A DNA stretch of 38,274 bases from Candidatus Saccharibacteria bacterium RIFCSPHIGHO2_12_FULL_47_16b (GCA_001790525.1 MGCU01000002.1:1-38274), one strand, 5' to 3'. Positions 22,701-30,907 are shown, counted from the stretch's first letter. Notes: generated from the sequence alone by a model not told the origin. Made by a program: numbers and translations.

Positions 22701-23582
22701 CAAAGTCACCAAGAAATTATGGGCCGGGTAGCTATTGACGCCGGTTATCACCAAGGTTCCAATGAATATAACCAAGCCGCCAACGCCACCGGCCGGTTGA
22801 AACATTCGCTTTTGATGCGCGACCCGGCTACCGGTTTTGTTTTTTCCTACCCCAAAATTGCGCCGTGTCTAACTGAACAGGCCCGGGCCGCGTTGAAAAC
22901 CGACTGGTGCCAGGGTTATGGCTCGGCCGCTCATGTAGCTAAAGATGTGCCGACCACTTTGAGTGTGATTGCCGAGCTAAAAGCCTACTTTAAAAACGGC
23001 GGCTCAACAACGATTGGACCCATACCAACCGGCAGCGCCCAGGAACTGGCCAAACAAATTCTGTCCTATAAGGACGATAAATACTCTTGTGAAAATGAAG
23101 GTGATTGCACCGACCTAGAGTACACTGCAGCCGGCAAGAGCTTAGCTGGTATTGGTTACTGTCGGGCAACAGCAATTGATGTCAAAGTCCTGCAACTAAT
23201 GCTGGCCTTAATTAAGAGCGGTTATTCAATTGGTACTTATGCCCTTTGCAGTGACCATGAATCAAACGCCGATAAATCCAGGCATAACGTTGGCTTTGCG
23301 GTTGATATCTCGAGTATAAACGGCAAACCTGTTAATTCATCATCAGCCTACCAAGAAACTCTGGCAGTTATGAAATTACTCAATAGTCTAGCTGGTACAG
23401 CGTTAGCGCCAGACCAAGCCCTCAATCAGGGTGCAGGTAGTTATTCGGCTGAACTTGATGCGCTGTCAATGAATGACGGCAAAGTTACAGGCCTGTTTTA
23501 CTGTGAAAAATATGGGAAGAACCTAGGTTACACCGGCTGTTATGTTGGCGGGCATATGAATCATATACATGTGGGATACTGA
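19722..23582 (+). CDS. Large membrane protein ending in an M15-type peptidase domain
   Basis: 1286 residues. The first 185 are hydrophilic and Pro/Gly/Asp-rich (cytoplasmic), followed by a hydrophobic helix 'IVGTIIALFFGFSIIQGPL' (about 195-213). Further hydrophobic stretches are near 440-460 and 580-625. The C-terminal 160 residues contain 'SRHNVGFAVDIS', matching the SxHxxGxAxD zinc motif of M15 D-Ala-D-Ala carboxypeptidases, and end with 'HMNHIHVGY', matching the terminal zinc-binding His. It is therefore probably a peptidoglycan-cleaving enzyme held to the membrane. The start is 12 nt after virB4 and the stop overlaps the start of the next gene (TGATG), so it belongs to the same operon. 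Confidence 0.75.
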   Translation: MAVTPRLPSAGPDQNSDSDLPIPKRRPATPQRPIQDDVERLRQNRERPAGSDPYKTDWGGQYGSDTPGHYGSDEHGEDNQPEPDNSYKTQPTEPIYDEPGVYQPEEEAQTTPTGGDKSWRDRLGMGRRRDKEPLDRGGLKGRELAGSQAAKDSSAIPPAERSFYKPTAESADSGKFKLRNLFNTRRKKLLGGGGIVGTIIALFFGFSIIQGPLQLVHLSQILGRNFFGNEQTTVTRSKGLFRFARTGDIGETRLTKTGSIFYRKTISKLGEIGITFERNSYGVPKSMTIDPAKYPDYKGLTRAQQKAAFIRDFSINSDRSFVAAIRDGPDGRLLVKLDDASLKGMKFSNMLLKTSIAKLGDGKIATYMNIRFTRDAFALPKLFSPLTNRLKAQASKRISAIERKNLEKQRQAELQKPIAEKTGVARAKVKNFLQSNKGKFTTTVLGSGLLASSLICEFRSIADDVVTANRGALVLPGVVNIVDKMAVGGQIQSGQGGFTSAEAGAVADSLIDENGQSIWQAKALQVTAGEPNPTGPDLPKGIGAAFSGNTTADKILDETNISILGVNICSKTGQILQVTTGLGLLALGAISFGGSWGLFAAQQTAVIAATATAFVILHEVATPLLEEKAVIPEVLSGPLGGNIMAYSAREAANIASRASGGTPLSETESAMLDSQLKIAEQQEFDSKSPLSKVFDVYDRRSAAGKLIDNTNLNMATIRSSVLNFGLAFSSLTKIFSPPAQAETEPYNWGFPRYGIPQSLAEDPRYQDPYDNAEQVAQLLKNNDSYIDRAKNCFGVEISTSDWSVVAKDDVNPGDSSYTHSTCDDGSDEWNRIRLFIADSRIMDAQACYELNDATACQNVGFNELVNPSTTTSSATTTIDSLGGQQLAPNPQRWIQWIAQNVMPNLPGNADAKAEMAARVTWWSLKESVLDLPKEGYSENPIGYNNCSPTGNEYKAFLDDCDGISNWQAGIAAVRPAENDEKAVADKALELHPGQSHQEIMGRVAIDAGYHQGSNEYNQAANATGRLKHSLLMRDPATGFVFSYPKIAPCLTEQARAALKTDWCQGYGSAAHVAKDVPTTLSVIAELKAYFKNGGSTTIGPIPTGSAQELAKQILSYKDDKYSCENEGDCTDLEYTAAGKSLAGIGYCRATAIDVKVLQLMLALIKSGYSIGTYALCSDHESNADKSRHNVGFAVDISSINGKPVNSSSAYQETLAVMKLLNSLAGTALAPDQALNQGAGSYSAELDALSMNDGKVTGLFYCEKYGKNLGYTGCYVGGHMNHIHVGY

Positions 23583-24751
23583 TGAAAAAATTACTTCACA
23601 TTAGTTTGTTGGCCGGCTTTATTACTTTAACAATCGCTGGCCACGTACAGGCCTTATCCCAAGAACAGAAAAATATATTCGATTCAGGGATTTACTATTT
23701 CGACGCGAGTCCTTCAACGTCCGACTGTGTTGGTGATATCAACCTGATTGGTAGTGAAAACGCCGAAAAAATCTTTAATTTTTTCATCAGTAAAGGATTG
23801 TCCCGAGAGCAAGCGGCCGGAGCTTTCGGCAACATTATGCGTGAATCGGGCGGCGACCCGGAGAACATTCAGCAACCGGCCGGCCGGACAAAAGATCCTT
23901 CTGGCCTTACCGAAAAAACTCAAGGCTGGGGCATTATTCAATGGACCCCCGGTTCAAAAATTATCGGACTTGCGGAAAAAGCCGGAATTACTACACCGAT
24001 TTACGAATTATCCACCCAACTTGAGCTGGTTTGGGAGCATATGGGTAACAATCCAGTGGTCACCAAAGAGTTCGATTTAGCATATTACAAAACTCTTACT
24101 GATGTGGTAGAAGCGGTTAAGTATTTTGAGGATAAGATTGAGGGTGCCGGCGTCAAAGCACTGGACGAACGGGTAAAATTCGCCAAGAGCGCTTTAACCA
24201 AATATGGCTCTGGTTCCACCGACTCTGGGGACAGCTTATGTACTGACTCTACTATGATAAAGTTGTCGCCGCCTCTCACAACATCAGGTGATAAAATCAC
24301 GCCCAAAGGCATCACCTTACACTGGTGGGGAGGTAGTTCTGGCGGACAAGGTATAAGTAATTTAGTAGGCACCTTAAAGAGCCGGGGCTTGTCTGTACAG
24401 ATCGGCATTACAGCTGACGGCAAAGTTTACCAGATGACTAATGATCTGCTTGACTATACATCGCATGCTACCGGTGGTAATAACACTACAATCGGTATTG
24501 AGATTGAGGGTGGGCCAGCCGACTTTAACAGGGATGGAATTACAAAATATCCGCAAAAGTTCGCAGCCGTTGTTGCAACTGTTAAATATTTAGTAGCCAA
24601 ATATAATATCCCTCTGGAAGGTCAAACAACTTGCGGGGATGTCATCGGCATACATCCTCACAAAGACTACAATTCCTGCCCTGGTGCTGAATTTAAAACG
24701 GATGTGGATGATGAATACTTTAACGCAGTCATGCAAGCGGTAAGGAGCTAG
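23582..24751 (+). CDS. Secreted lysozyme-like plus N-acetylmuramoyl-L-alanine amidase
   Basis: 389 residues. Signal peptide 'MKKLLHISLLAGFITLTIAGHVQA' (1-24). Domain 1 (about 58-200) resembles the phage tail lysozyme family: 'FFISKGLSREQAAGAFGNIMRESGGDP' with the catalytic Glu in RESGG, and 'GWGIIQWTPGSK'. Domain 2 (about 225-385) is an Amidase_2-type Zn enzyme: 'ITLHWWGG' (first His), 'YTSHATGGNNTTIGIEIEGG', and 'IHPHKDYNSCPG' (distal His/Asp/Cys cluster). It would cut both the glycan strand and the peptide cross-link region. The position after the M15 protein and VirB4 suggests wall remodelling for assembly of the envelope-spanning machine, or attack on the host or prey wall. Confidence 0.85.
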   Translation: MKKLLHISLLAGFITLTIAGHVQALSQEQKNIFDSGIYYFDASPSTSDCVGDINLIGSENAEKIFNFFISKGLSREQAAGAFGNIMRESGGDPENIQQPAGRTKDPSGLTEKTQGWGIIQWTPGSKIIGLAEKAGITTPIYELSTQLELVWEHMGNNPVVTKEFDLAYYKTLTDVVEAVKYFEDKIEGAGVKALDERVKFAKSALTKYGSGSTDSGDSLCTDSTMIKLSPPLTTSGDKITPKGITLHWWGGSSGGQGISNLVGTLKSRGLSVQIGITADGKVYQMTNDLLDYTSHATGGNNTTIGIEIEGGPADFNRDGITKYPQKFAAVVATVKYLVAKYNIPLEGQTTCGDVIGIHPHKDYNSCPGAEFKTDVDDEYFNAVMQAVRS

Positions 24752-24752
24752 C

Positions 24753-26270
24753 ATGGGAATAAGACTAAAAAAAGCCTTGATCGTCGGTGTCTTGTTAGTA
24801 ATATTATTGGCTACTTTCCAGTGGCTGTATACTCACGGTACTTTAGAAATTGTTGTGTCCAATGCTAATGATAGTGAACTAAGTTACAGCCTGACTAGGC
24901 AGCCAAGCGGCAAACCCAACGAAAGCCAAAGTAAAAATAAAACAATAAAAAAATATGTTTCAAAGGGTAAATATGAGGTAAAGGTTACTCAAGGTAGCAG
25001 CGGTTACTTTTCAGTAGCGGAAACTGGCGGCTTCCTCAAGAAAACCAGAATTGAGGCCAAGCTAACGCCAGAAAGGAACAGAGTTTTTATAGGTGATAAT
25101 CCGTCAGAATGCATGTTCTTTGATAATTTACTTTATTCATATGATTGCGCCGCCACTACACCGTTTGGCGCAATTAATGTTCATACAGCCGCTAATGAAA
25201 GTGCACCGACACTACTCGCTAAATTAGCCTTGCCAAATATTGACGGTTTAGTTGAGGGTTTAATTAAAACCAGCTTTGGCAATGTGGCCATGATTCATTT
25301 TATTGACGTTGAGGGTTCCGGCGGTCGAGGTCTTTATTTGTTGGATTCTAATTTAAAGACGATAAAAAGTCGTCACCTAGATCAACTAACAGCCTTGGAC
25401 CCTTATGCGCTAGCGGTCTACAAAACAGGCTTCATAATTTACAACCTGGATGCCAATTTCATCGACTATTTCAGTTCATTTGATGCCGAGCCCCAGCAGA
25501 TTAACCTACAAAAGCCAGTTGATGTCAGTGGTTATTTACCCTTGTCATTTGGTACCGGCGGCGATTATATCTGGCTATTCCTTTCCAATCTCTCCAATCA
25601 AGATAGCGAAGGTGAGATTAACAGCCGTGATATAAAAAACACCTTACTGTTTAGCGACGGTAAGAGTAGTCGAACTACTAATCTGGACAAAAAACTGGTT
25701 CTCGAATTATTCATATGCGCTAGCAATCGGTTATGTTTATTGAGTGATCGCAGCTTTGAGATCTACGAACTCGGTGACCGACTGGGAAAAATATTATATT
25801 CAGTCACAGATGTCCAGCGGCTTGAACTCCAAAACAACACAATGTTATTGGTCCGCAGCAAAGACATTCTGCGAATTGATCCCGTTTCATTGAGCGGTCT
25901 GGTTGATTATAGCTTTGGTGACTATAAATATTGCGGCCTTAGCAAACAGGATTTGGAGAATTACGTCCTATGTGTAGCTGATACTACTGGCCGAAAAAGG
26001 GTGCTACTTATTAACAATGAACCTGCGACTGATGATATTGACAAGAAAATCATTAAGCTTGCCAAATTAAATGAACTAGCTGCAGTTTCAGCTTACAAGG
26101 GTTTCATCTATTTAACCCCAGAGCTCGGTGGTTTGGTTTATGATACAGCGACTGGCGGCTATACCTATGATCCGACGACTAAGCTAAGGGTTAATCAAAA
26201 AATAAACGATGAGATTAATAGGCTCGGCATCGACCGGAAGAAATATACGATTATTAATACGTCCGAGTAG
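24753..26270 (+). CDS. Membrane-anchored protein with a beta-propeller-like domain
   Basis: 505 residues. One N-terminal anchor 'ALIVGVLLVILLATFQWLYTHG', then a strand-rich region starting 'TLEIVVSNAND' and containing 'SKGKYEVKVTQG', reminiscent of PEGA-type surface domains. A long series of repeating strands ('GLYLLDSN', 'ILRIDPVSLSG', 'GLVYDTATGG') suggests a beta-propeller. There is no catalytic motif. It starts one nucleotide after the stop of the amidase gene and is the last gene of the plus-strand cluster, ending one base before the convergent recF stop, without a visible terminator. Confidence 0.65.
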   Translation: MGIRLKKALIVGVLLVILLATFQWLYTHGTLEIVVSNANDSELSYSLTRQPSGKPNESQSKNKTIKKYVSKGKYEVKVTQGSSGYFSVAETGGFLKKTRIEAKLTPERNRVFIGDNPSECMFFDNLLYSYDCAATTPFGAINVHTAANESAPTLLAKLALPNIDGLVEGLIKTSFGNVAMIHFIDVEGSGGRGLYLLDSNLKTIKSRHLDQLTALDPYALAVYKTGFIIYNLDANFIDYFSSFDAEPQQINLQKPVDVSGYLPLSFGTGGDYIWLFLSNLSNQDSEGEINSRDIKNTLLFSDGKSSRTTNLDKKLVLELFICASNRLCLLSDRSFEIYELGDRLGKILYSVTDVQRLELQNNTMLLVRSKDILRIDPVSLSGLVDYSFGDYKYCGLSKQDLENYVLCVADTTGRKRVLLINNEPATDDIDKKIIKLAKLNELAAVSAYKGFIYLTPELGGLVYDTATGGYTYDPTTKLRVNQKINDEINRLGIDRKKYTIINTSE

Positions 26271-26271
26271 T

Positions 26272-27327
26272 TTATTTCTGTAGGGAAATTAGGTGGTGGG
26301 AGTCGAAGTGGGCGATGACGGAGTCGGCGTCGGTGGTGGTGATTAAAGTTTGATGGTTTTTGAGATGTTCAACCAAGTGCCGGCGGCGGGCACCGTCCAG
26401 TTCGGAAAAAACGTCGTCAAGTAAAAGCAGGGGCTTGGTGTCACGGGCTGATTCCAGCAAATCCAGTTCGGCGATTTTTAAAGCCAGTACAATCGAGCGC
26501 ATTTCGCCGCGTGAAGCGTGAGTGGCGGCTGGTTTTTTGTTAATGGTTATACCAATATCCTCACGATGCGGGCCGTAGCTGGTGAAACCTAGATTAAAAT
26601 CACGATTGGTGTTTTTTTCCAGATGCGATAACAAGCTAGAGGAATAATTGTCAATTCGCAGTGGCGTTACGTAATCAAGCTTAATGCTCGTCCTCTTACC
26701 GGCAATTTGACTGTAAACTCGGCTAATTTTTTTATTAAACGTTTCCAAAAGAGCGTAGCGAGCCTGGACAATTTCTGCCCCCAACTCACTTAATCTGATA
26801 TTCCAAACGAATAATTGTTGTTGGGCTTTGGCCGGCCCGCGCTTAAGCAGGGCGTTGCGTTGCGCCACAGCCCGGCGGTATTTGGCAGCCGTAGTTTTAA
26901 AGCCGGGCAGGGTACGTTCCAGCAAATCATCAAAGTAATCGCGGCGTTGCTCCGGACCGCGGATCATCAGCTGTAAATGGTTAGGCTCAAATAGAACGAC
27001 CGGCAGGGTTTTATCCAAAGTTAAACGTCGGATAAGCTGATTGTTTATTTCGTAAATCTTCTGGAGACGATCATCCTCATTGCTTATTTTTAAAATCCGT
27101 TGTTGGCCATCGGCTACACAGTCTAACCTCGACCAATTTTTCCCAAACCGCACCAGCTCATTGTCGCGTGGCTTAAACGAATTTCCGTTTAATATAACGG
27201 CTACGGCCTGCAATAAATTAGTTTTTCCGCTAGCGTTGGGACCGACAATTATGTTGACGCCAGCTTCGAACTCGAAACTGTCATCGGTATATGACCGAAA
27301 ATTTTGCAACCTAATAGAGTTAATCAT
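26272..27327 (-). CDS. recF: DNA replication and repair protein RecF
   Basis: 351 residues, usual length. Walker A 'GPNASGKT' at 29-36, the ABC signature region 'HASRGEMRSIVLALKIAELDLLE' near 268-290, and Walker B 'LLLLDDVFSELDG' at 300-312. RecF is an SMC-like ATPase that helps RecO/RecR load RecA at single-strand gaps. It lies downstream of dnaN with a four-helix-bundle gene inserted between them, whereas the classical order is dnaA-dnaN-recF. gyrB, which usually follows, is not here; the convergent secretion cluster takes its place. Confidence 0.97.
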   Translation of the reverse strand: MINSIRLQNFRSYTDDSFEFEAGVNIIVGPNASGKTNLLQAVAVILNGNSFKPRDNELVRFGKNWSRLDCVADGQQRILKISNEDDRLQKIYEINNQLIRRLTLDKTLPVVLFEPNHLQLMIRGPEQRRDYFDDLLERTLPGFKTTAAKYRRAVAQRNALLKRGPAKAQQQLFVWNIRLSELGAEIVQARYALLETFNKKISRVYSQIAGKRTSIKLDYVTPLRIDNYSSSLLSHLEKNTNRDFNLGFTSYGPHREDIGITINKKPAATHASRGEMRSIVLALKIAELDLLESARDTKPLLLLDDVFSELDGARRRHLVEHLKNHQTLITTTDADSVIAHFDSHHLISLQK

Positions 27328-27348
27328 AAAGTAATTAGGAAACAGGAA

Positions 27349-27726
27349 TTAGGAATTAGTATTATCATTTTTTACTAATGAGCGAATCAGACCGTGTATA
27401 AGGCGAGTGGAGTCAAGCGAAAATTGTGTCAACTTATCGAATTCTTCCTCACCCAACCGACCTGTGTCTTTGGCGACGATAAGCTGATTTAATAACTCGT
27501 ACCCTGAACCTCTCGCTATAATATAAAAGTGTTTTTTGTCTTGAAATGATTGTCTGCCAAACCCTTCAGCAATATTCGATGTAATCGATAACGCGGACCG
27601 CTCCATTTGCTGTTTCAAAGAATCGTACTGTGGCATTTTCTTGCAATGTCGAAATACCTCGAGAACAAGCTCGTGGCTTTGCCTCCATGCATCAAGTTGC
27701 GTGAAGTTTTGGATCTTACCTGTCAT
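27349..27726 (-). CDS. Four helix bundle protein (23S rRNA IVP type), copy 3
   Basis: 125 residues. 'LDAWRQSHELVLEVFRHCKKM', 'QMERSALSITSNIAEGFGRQS' and 'HFYIIARGSGYELLNQLIVAKD' are the family's standard segments, with the N-I-A-E-G motif intact. It is inserted in the dnaN-recF interval of an otherwise canonical origin operon. TATACT (27738-27733) ends six nucleotides before the ATG, suggesting its own leaderless transcript. The spacers on both sides carry GGAATTAG/CTAATTGCTAG repeats, the pattern seen around copy 2 as well. Confidence 0.92.
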   Translation of the reverse strand: MTGKIQNFTQLDAWRQSHELVLEVFRHCKKMPQYDSLKQQMERSALSITSNIAEGFGRQSFQDKKHFYIIARGSGYELLNQLIVAKDTGRLGEEEFDKLTQFSLDSTRLIHGLIRSLVKNDNTNS

Positions 27727-27773
27727 GGGCCAAGTATACTAGTTTCTAATTGCTAGTTACTATTTGCTGCGGT

Positions 27774-28859
27774 CTAAGACCGGAGGGGCATGATTAGGTG
27801 TAGGTAGGTTGGGTCGTCGACGCTACGTAAAATGCATGGTTCAAGTTTGCCATTAAAGCAAAATTCTACTGTTTCTCCGTCAAAAACGTTTAAGGCCTCG
27901 ATTAAATAGCGTGAGTTTAAAGTTACTTCGCCGCCACCTTTAACTAAAGCATCGGCCGCGGCAGTGTTCTCGCCAACTTGGCTGGCAATCGCATTAATGC
28001 TGACCTTATCAGCCGCGGTAGAAATGGTAATTGAACCAGCACTTTCGCGGGCAAACAAAGCCGAAACTTTAGCGATGTTCATAAAATCAGACCGTTTAAG
28101 TTTAGCTACGGTTTCAAATTTTTTGGGAATCAATTTTCGATAATCCGGATAACTGCCTTCAATCAAACGGGCGACTAGTTTGGTGTCGCTGGTGGCAAAG
28201 GAAACTTGTTGATCGTCGTGAGTAATAGTCAGGGCCTGCGTTTCATCGGCAATAATCCTTAGCAAATCATTTGCAGCAGTATGCGGCAGCAAAAAATTTA
28301 CATCTGTCTTGGCGGTTGAGTATTTATATTCGGCCAAGCGATAACTATCGGTGGCCGCCAGTATAGTCTTGCCATCAACCACGTGGAATAAAACGCCGGT
28401 AAGGACTGGCCGCGAATCATCGGCACTGGCGGCAAAGACAACTTTTTGCAAACCAGATTTAATGTCACCGGTTTTAGCCTTCCAAACCGCGCCGTCTTTA
28501 ATATCTGGCATAACCGGAAAGTCGTCGGCCGCAACACCGTTAATAACTGATTGGTATTTATTTGTTGAAAGGTAAAGTTTGTCGTCTTTAACTTCCAGTT
28601 TTAAAACGGCGTCGGGTAGGTTATTAACAAAATCCTGCATTAAACGGGCCGGAACAGTTAAAGCACCCTCTTTATCAACTTTAGAACCGACGGTTTGAGT
28701 AATAGCAATATCTAGATTGGTGGCCGACAGGTTCAAACGGTTTTTATTAGTTTTAATTAAAACATTGGATAGTATCGGCAAGGTTGCCCGGCTAGTTGCC
28801 ACCCGGGCAACAGTATTTAAGGCTTTAGCTAGGTTTGGTTGGGTAACTTGTAATTTCAT
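27774..28859 (-). CDS. dnaN: DNA polymerase III beta subunit (sliding clamp)
   Basis: 361 residues, the standard clamp length, with the three repeated domains: 'MKLQVTQPNLAKALNTVARVA', 'PVLTGVLFHVVDGKTILAATDSYRLAEY' (domain 2) and the C-terminal 'CILRSVDDPTYLHLIMPLRS', which matches the family ending (usually ...MPMRL). The clamp tethers DNA polymerase to template. AAGGATT precedes the ATG by 11 nt. It follows dnaA on the same strand after a 286-bp spacer that carries DnaA boxes and telomere-like repeats. Confidence 0.97.
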   Translation of the reverse strand: MKLQVTQPNLAKALNTVARVATSRATLPILSNVLIKTNKNRLNLSATNLDIAITQTVGSKVDKEGALTVPARLMQDFVNNLPDAVLKLEVKDDKLYLSTNKYQSVINGVAADDFPVMPDIKDGAVWKAKTGDIKSGLQKVVFAASADDSRPVLTGVLFHVVDGKTILAATDSYRLAEYKYSTAKTDVNFLLPHTAANDLLRIIADETQALTITHDDQQVSFATSDTKLVARLIEGSYPDYRKLIPKKFETVAKLKRSDFMNIAKVSALFARESAGSITISTAADKVSINAIASQVGENTAAADALVKGGGEVTLNSRYLIEALNVFDGETVEFCFNGKLEPCILRSVDDPTYLHLIMPLRS

Positions 28860-29145
28860 AATAATAATAAATCCTTATATTAAGTTAGTTGTTTTAGTAG
28901 TGAACTTATTAAACGGTGTATAAGTGTTTAAAAACAGATTAGGGATTTGTTGATAAGTTTGGGATAGTTTAAGAATTTTTGTGGGAAACATGGCACCACC
29001 TGTGTTATTAGTGTGAATAAAATTCCTTAGTGTAAAAACCAAACTGTGGATATTGAGGAAAAGTCGGCCGGTTTTTAACCAGCCTTTACCCAAACTATCC
29101 ACAAAAAAATAGGGTTTAGGGTTTAGGGTGTAGGGTTTAGCAGAA
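28860..29145. other. dnaA-dnaN spacer, candidate oriC part 1
   Basis: The 286-bp non-coding stretch holds an AT-rich segment (28861-28940) suited to unwinding. DnaA-box-like nonamers, one mismatch from TTATCCACA, are TGTTGATAA (28948-28956, minus), TGTGGATAT (29045-29053, minus) and CTATCCACA (29095-29103, plus). TTTAGGG repeats lie at 29110-29140. Location beside dnaA/dnaN supports an origin. Confidence 0.55.
29110..29140 (+). repeat. TTTAGGG telomere-like repeat tract
   Basis: TAGGGTTTAGGGTTTAGGG followed by TGTAGGGTTTAG, about four units with one variant. It sits just inside the 3' end of dnaA. In a bacterial chromosome this is a low-complexity spacer repeat, not a telomere. Confidence 0.85.
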
Positions 29146-30537
29146 CTAGGCATACAACCGTTCCTTTATCTCATTGACAAATTGTTTTATCGGCCCGTCG
29201 TAGTTAATCTCTTTTTCGATCTTCTCAATTGAATGAATGGCAGTAGTGTGGTCTTTGCGGCCAAGCTCATGAGCAATTTTAGGAAAACTTAAGTGCAATT
29301 CGCACCTTAGCATGTACATGGCAATTTGACGCGGCACGACAATGTCTCTATCACGCTTGGGCCCCAAAATATCTTCCATGGAGATATGGAAGTGTTTAGC
29401 CGTCCGCTCAATAATCTGGCGCGGGCTAATGTGTTTTGGCCGGTCTTTGGCACCCTCAAAAATAGCCGCCACCGCTTGCATATCCGGTTCAATGCCGTGC
29501 ATCTCGCAGTAGGCCAGCAGTTGATTAAGCGCACCTTCCAACTCGCGGATGTTACTGTGGATTCGACTGGCTAGTAGCTCTGTAACAGCTTGATCGAGCC
29601 GGATGTCTTGGCTGGCGGCTTTGCTTTGCAAAATCGCGCAGCGGGTTTCAAAATCCGGCGGCTGCATATCAATGGTCATGCCTTGGGCGAACCGGCTGCG
29701 TAACCGTTCCTCTAAAGTTGGGATATCTTTGGGCTGTTTATCGGCGCTCATAATTATTTGTTTGTTGGCTTGGTACAGAGCATTGAAGGTGTGAAAGAAT
29801 TCCTCCTGAATTTTTTCCTTGCCAGCCAAAAACTGGACATCGTCGACAATTAAAACATCGGCGCCGCGGTAAAAACCGGCAAAGTCGGAAGTATTCTTTT
29901 TAAATCGCAGGGCGTCAACAAATTCCTGAACAAACTGCTCGGTGGTGGCATAAATAACTTTGGCGCCTGGTTTAGCCGCCATAATGGCGTTGCCGACAGC
30001 TTGAATTAAGTGAGTTTTGCCAATGCCGACACCGCCGTAGAGAAACAAAGGATTATATTTCGTGCCGGGCTTAGCAGCAATGGCTTGGCAGGCAGCGTAG
30101 GCTAGTTCGTTACCGGCACCAACTACAAAGTTCTCAAAGCTGTAGCGCTCGTTCAAACCGGCGCGGTAAGAGTGGGTTACGTTGGCAATCGCCGGCTGTT
30201 TGACTGCCGCTGTGGCTTTGACTGTCACGGTGGAGGTAGGATTTATAAAGATTTCTTCAGCTTCTTCTGCCACGGTTTTTGGACTAATACCAGTGTGAAT
30301 CTTGTACTCAACTCGCTCCGGCCGGATGCCATTATTTACCAGCGTGTTAACAATTAAGTCATGAAATTTTTTCTCGAGCTGATTTTTGATAAAAACATTT
30401 GGCACACCGACAACTACCACACCATCTTTGTAGCGGATCATCTGGGTATTTTTAAACCAAGTCACAAAACTTCCTCGGGAAAGGCCGGACAGTTCAATTT
30501 CGCCCAGGACGGCCTGCCACAATTCGCTATTCTGCAT
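29146..30537 (-). CDS. dnaA: Chromosomal replication initiator DnaA
   Basis: 463 residues. Domain I (1-75) for DnaB/self interaction, a variable linker to about 120, AAA+ domain with Walker A 'GGVGIGKT' (168-175) and Walker B 'VLIVDDVQFLAG' (about 228-239), and C-terminal DNA-binding domain IV with the signature 'ELGRKDHTTAIHSIEKI'. It binds 9-bp boxes and melts the origin. GGAGG lies 14 nt before the ATG, rather far, so the start is the best available ATG. It faces away from rpmH on the other side of a 370-bp spacer. Confidence 0.98.
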   Translation of the reverse strand: MQNSELWQAVLGEIELSGLSRGSFVTWFKNTQMIRYKDGVVVVGVPNVFIKNQLEKKFHDLIVNTLVNNGIRPERVEYKIHTGISPKTVAEEAEEIFINPTSTVTVKATAAVKQPAIANVTHSYRAGLNERYSFENFVVGAGNELAYAACQAIAAKPGTKYNPLFLYGGVGIGKTHLIQAVGNAIMAAKPGAKVIYATTEQFVQEFVDALRFKKNTSDFAGFYRGADVLIVDDVQFLAGKEKIQEEFFHTFNALYQANKQIIMSADKQPKDIPTLEERLRSRFAQGMTIDMQPPDFETRCAILQSKAASQDIRLDQAVTELLASRIHSNIRELEGALNQLLAYCEMHGIEPDMQAVAAIFEGAKDRPKHISPRQIIERTAKHFHISMEDILGPKRDRDIVVPRQIAMYMLRCELHLSFPKIAHELGRKDHTTAIHSIEKIEKEINYDGPIKQFVNEIKERLYA

Positions 30538-30907
30538 GTGCTTAGTGTTTTTCCTCCATATTTGGCCTTTGGTTAGCTCTTAATATAGACCAGCTAGGCA
30601 GGTTTTTCCACAGGTAAAAATAACAGCAATTATTCCGAACTAAAATTTAAACCAACAGAGACGAAGTTATACACAGTTGATTTTACCATCTGTTAAAGTG
30701 TGGACAAAGACCTGCCAATGGTGGAAAACTGACGCCTGTTTTGTGGGTTTTTGTAGTGAATTCTACTTACCTTTTACCTTTTTCCACTTTCGGTTTACCG
30801 TGCGTTTGCCATTAACCATTGGCTATGGAAAACAGAAAACGGATAACGCAATGAAAACGGTGAACAGTGAAAGGTGAAAGGGTTCAACTTTATGATAAAG
30901 TGTTCTC
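30538..30907. other. dnaA-rpmH spacer, candidate oriC part 2
   Basis: Non-coding 370 bp between divergent dnaA and rpmH. DnaA-box-like sites one mismatch from consensus: TTTTCCACA (30604-30612, plus), TTATACACA (30667-30675, plus) and TGTGGACAA (30699-30707, minus; TTGTCCACA when read 5'-3'). The right part, 30770-30880, is a run of degenerate repeats around ACCTTT/GGTGAAAGG and AACGG. TATGAT (30891-30896) is a likely rpmH -10. Gene orientation reverses here. Confidence 0.6.

Noticed and set aside
11241-26270. Complete conjugative element
   Set aside because: No relaxase, VirD4, VirB11, integrase or attachment repeats are visible in the window.
29110-29140. Telomere of a linear chromosome or eukaryotic DNA
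   Set aside because: It is internal, only about four units, and flanked by bacterial dnaA and dnaN.
28875-29153. 92-aa ORF in the dnaA-dnaN spacer
   Set aside because: It translates the TTTAGGG repeats and DnaA boxes; it has no start signals.
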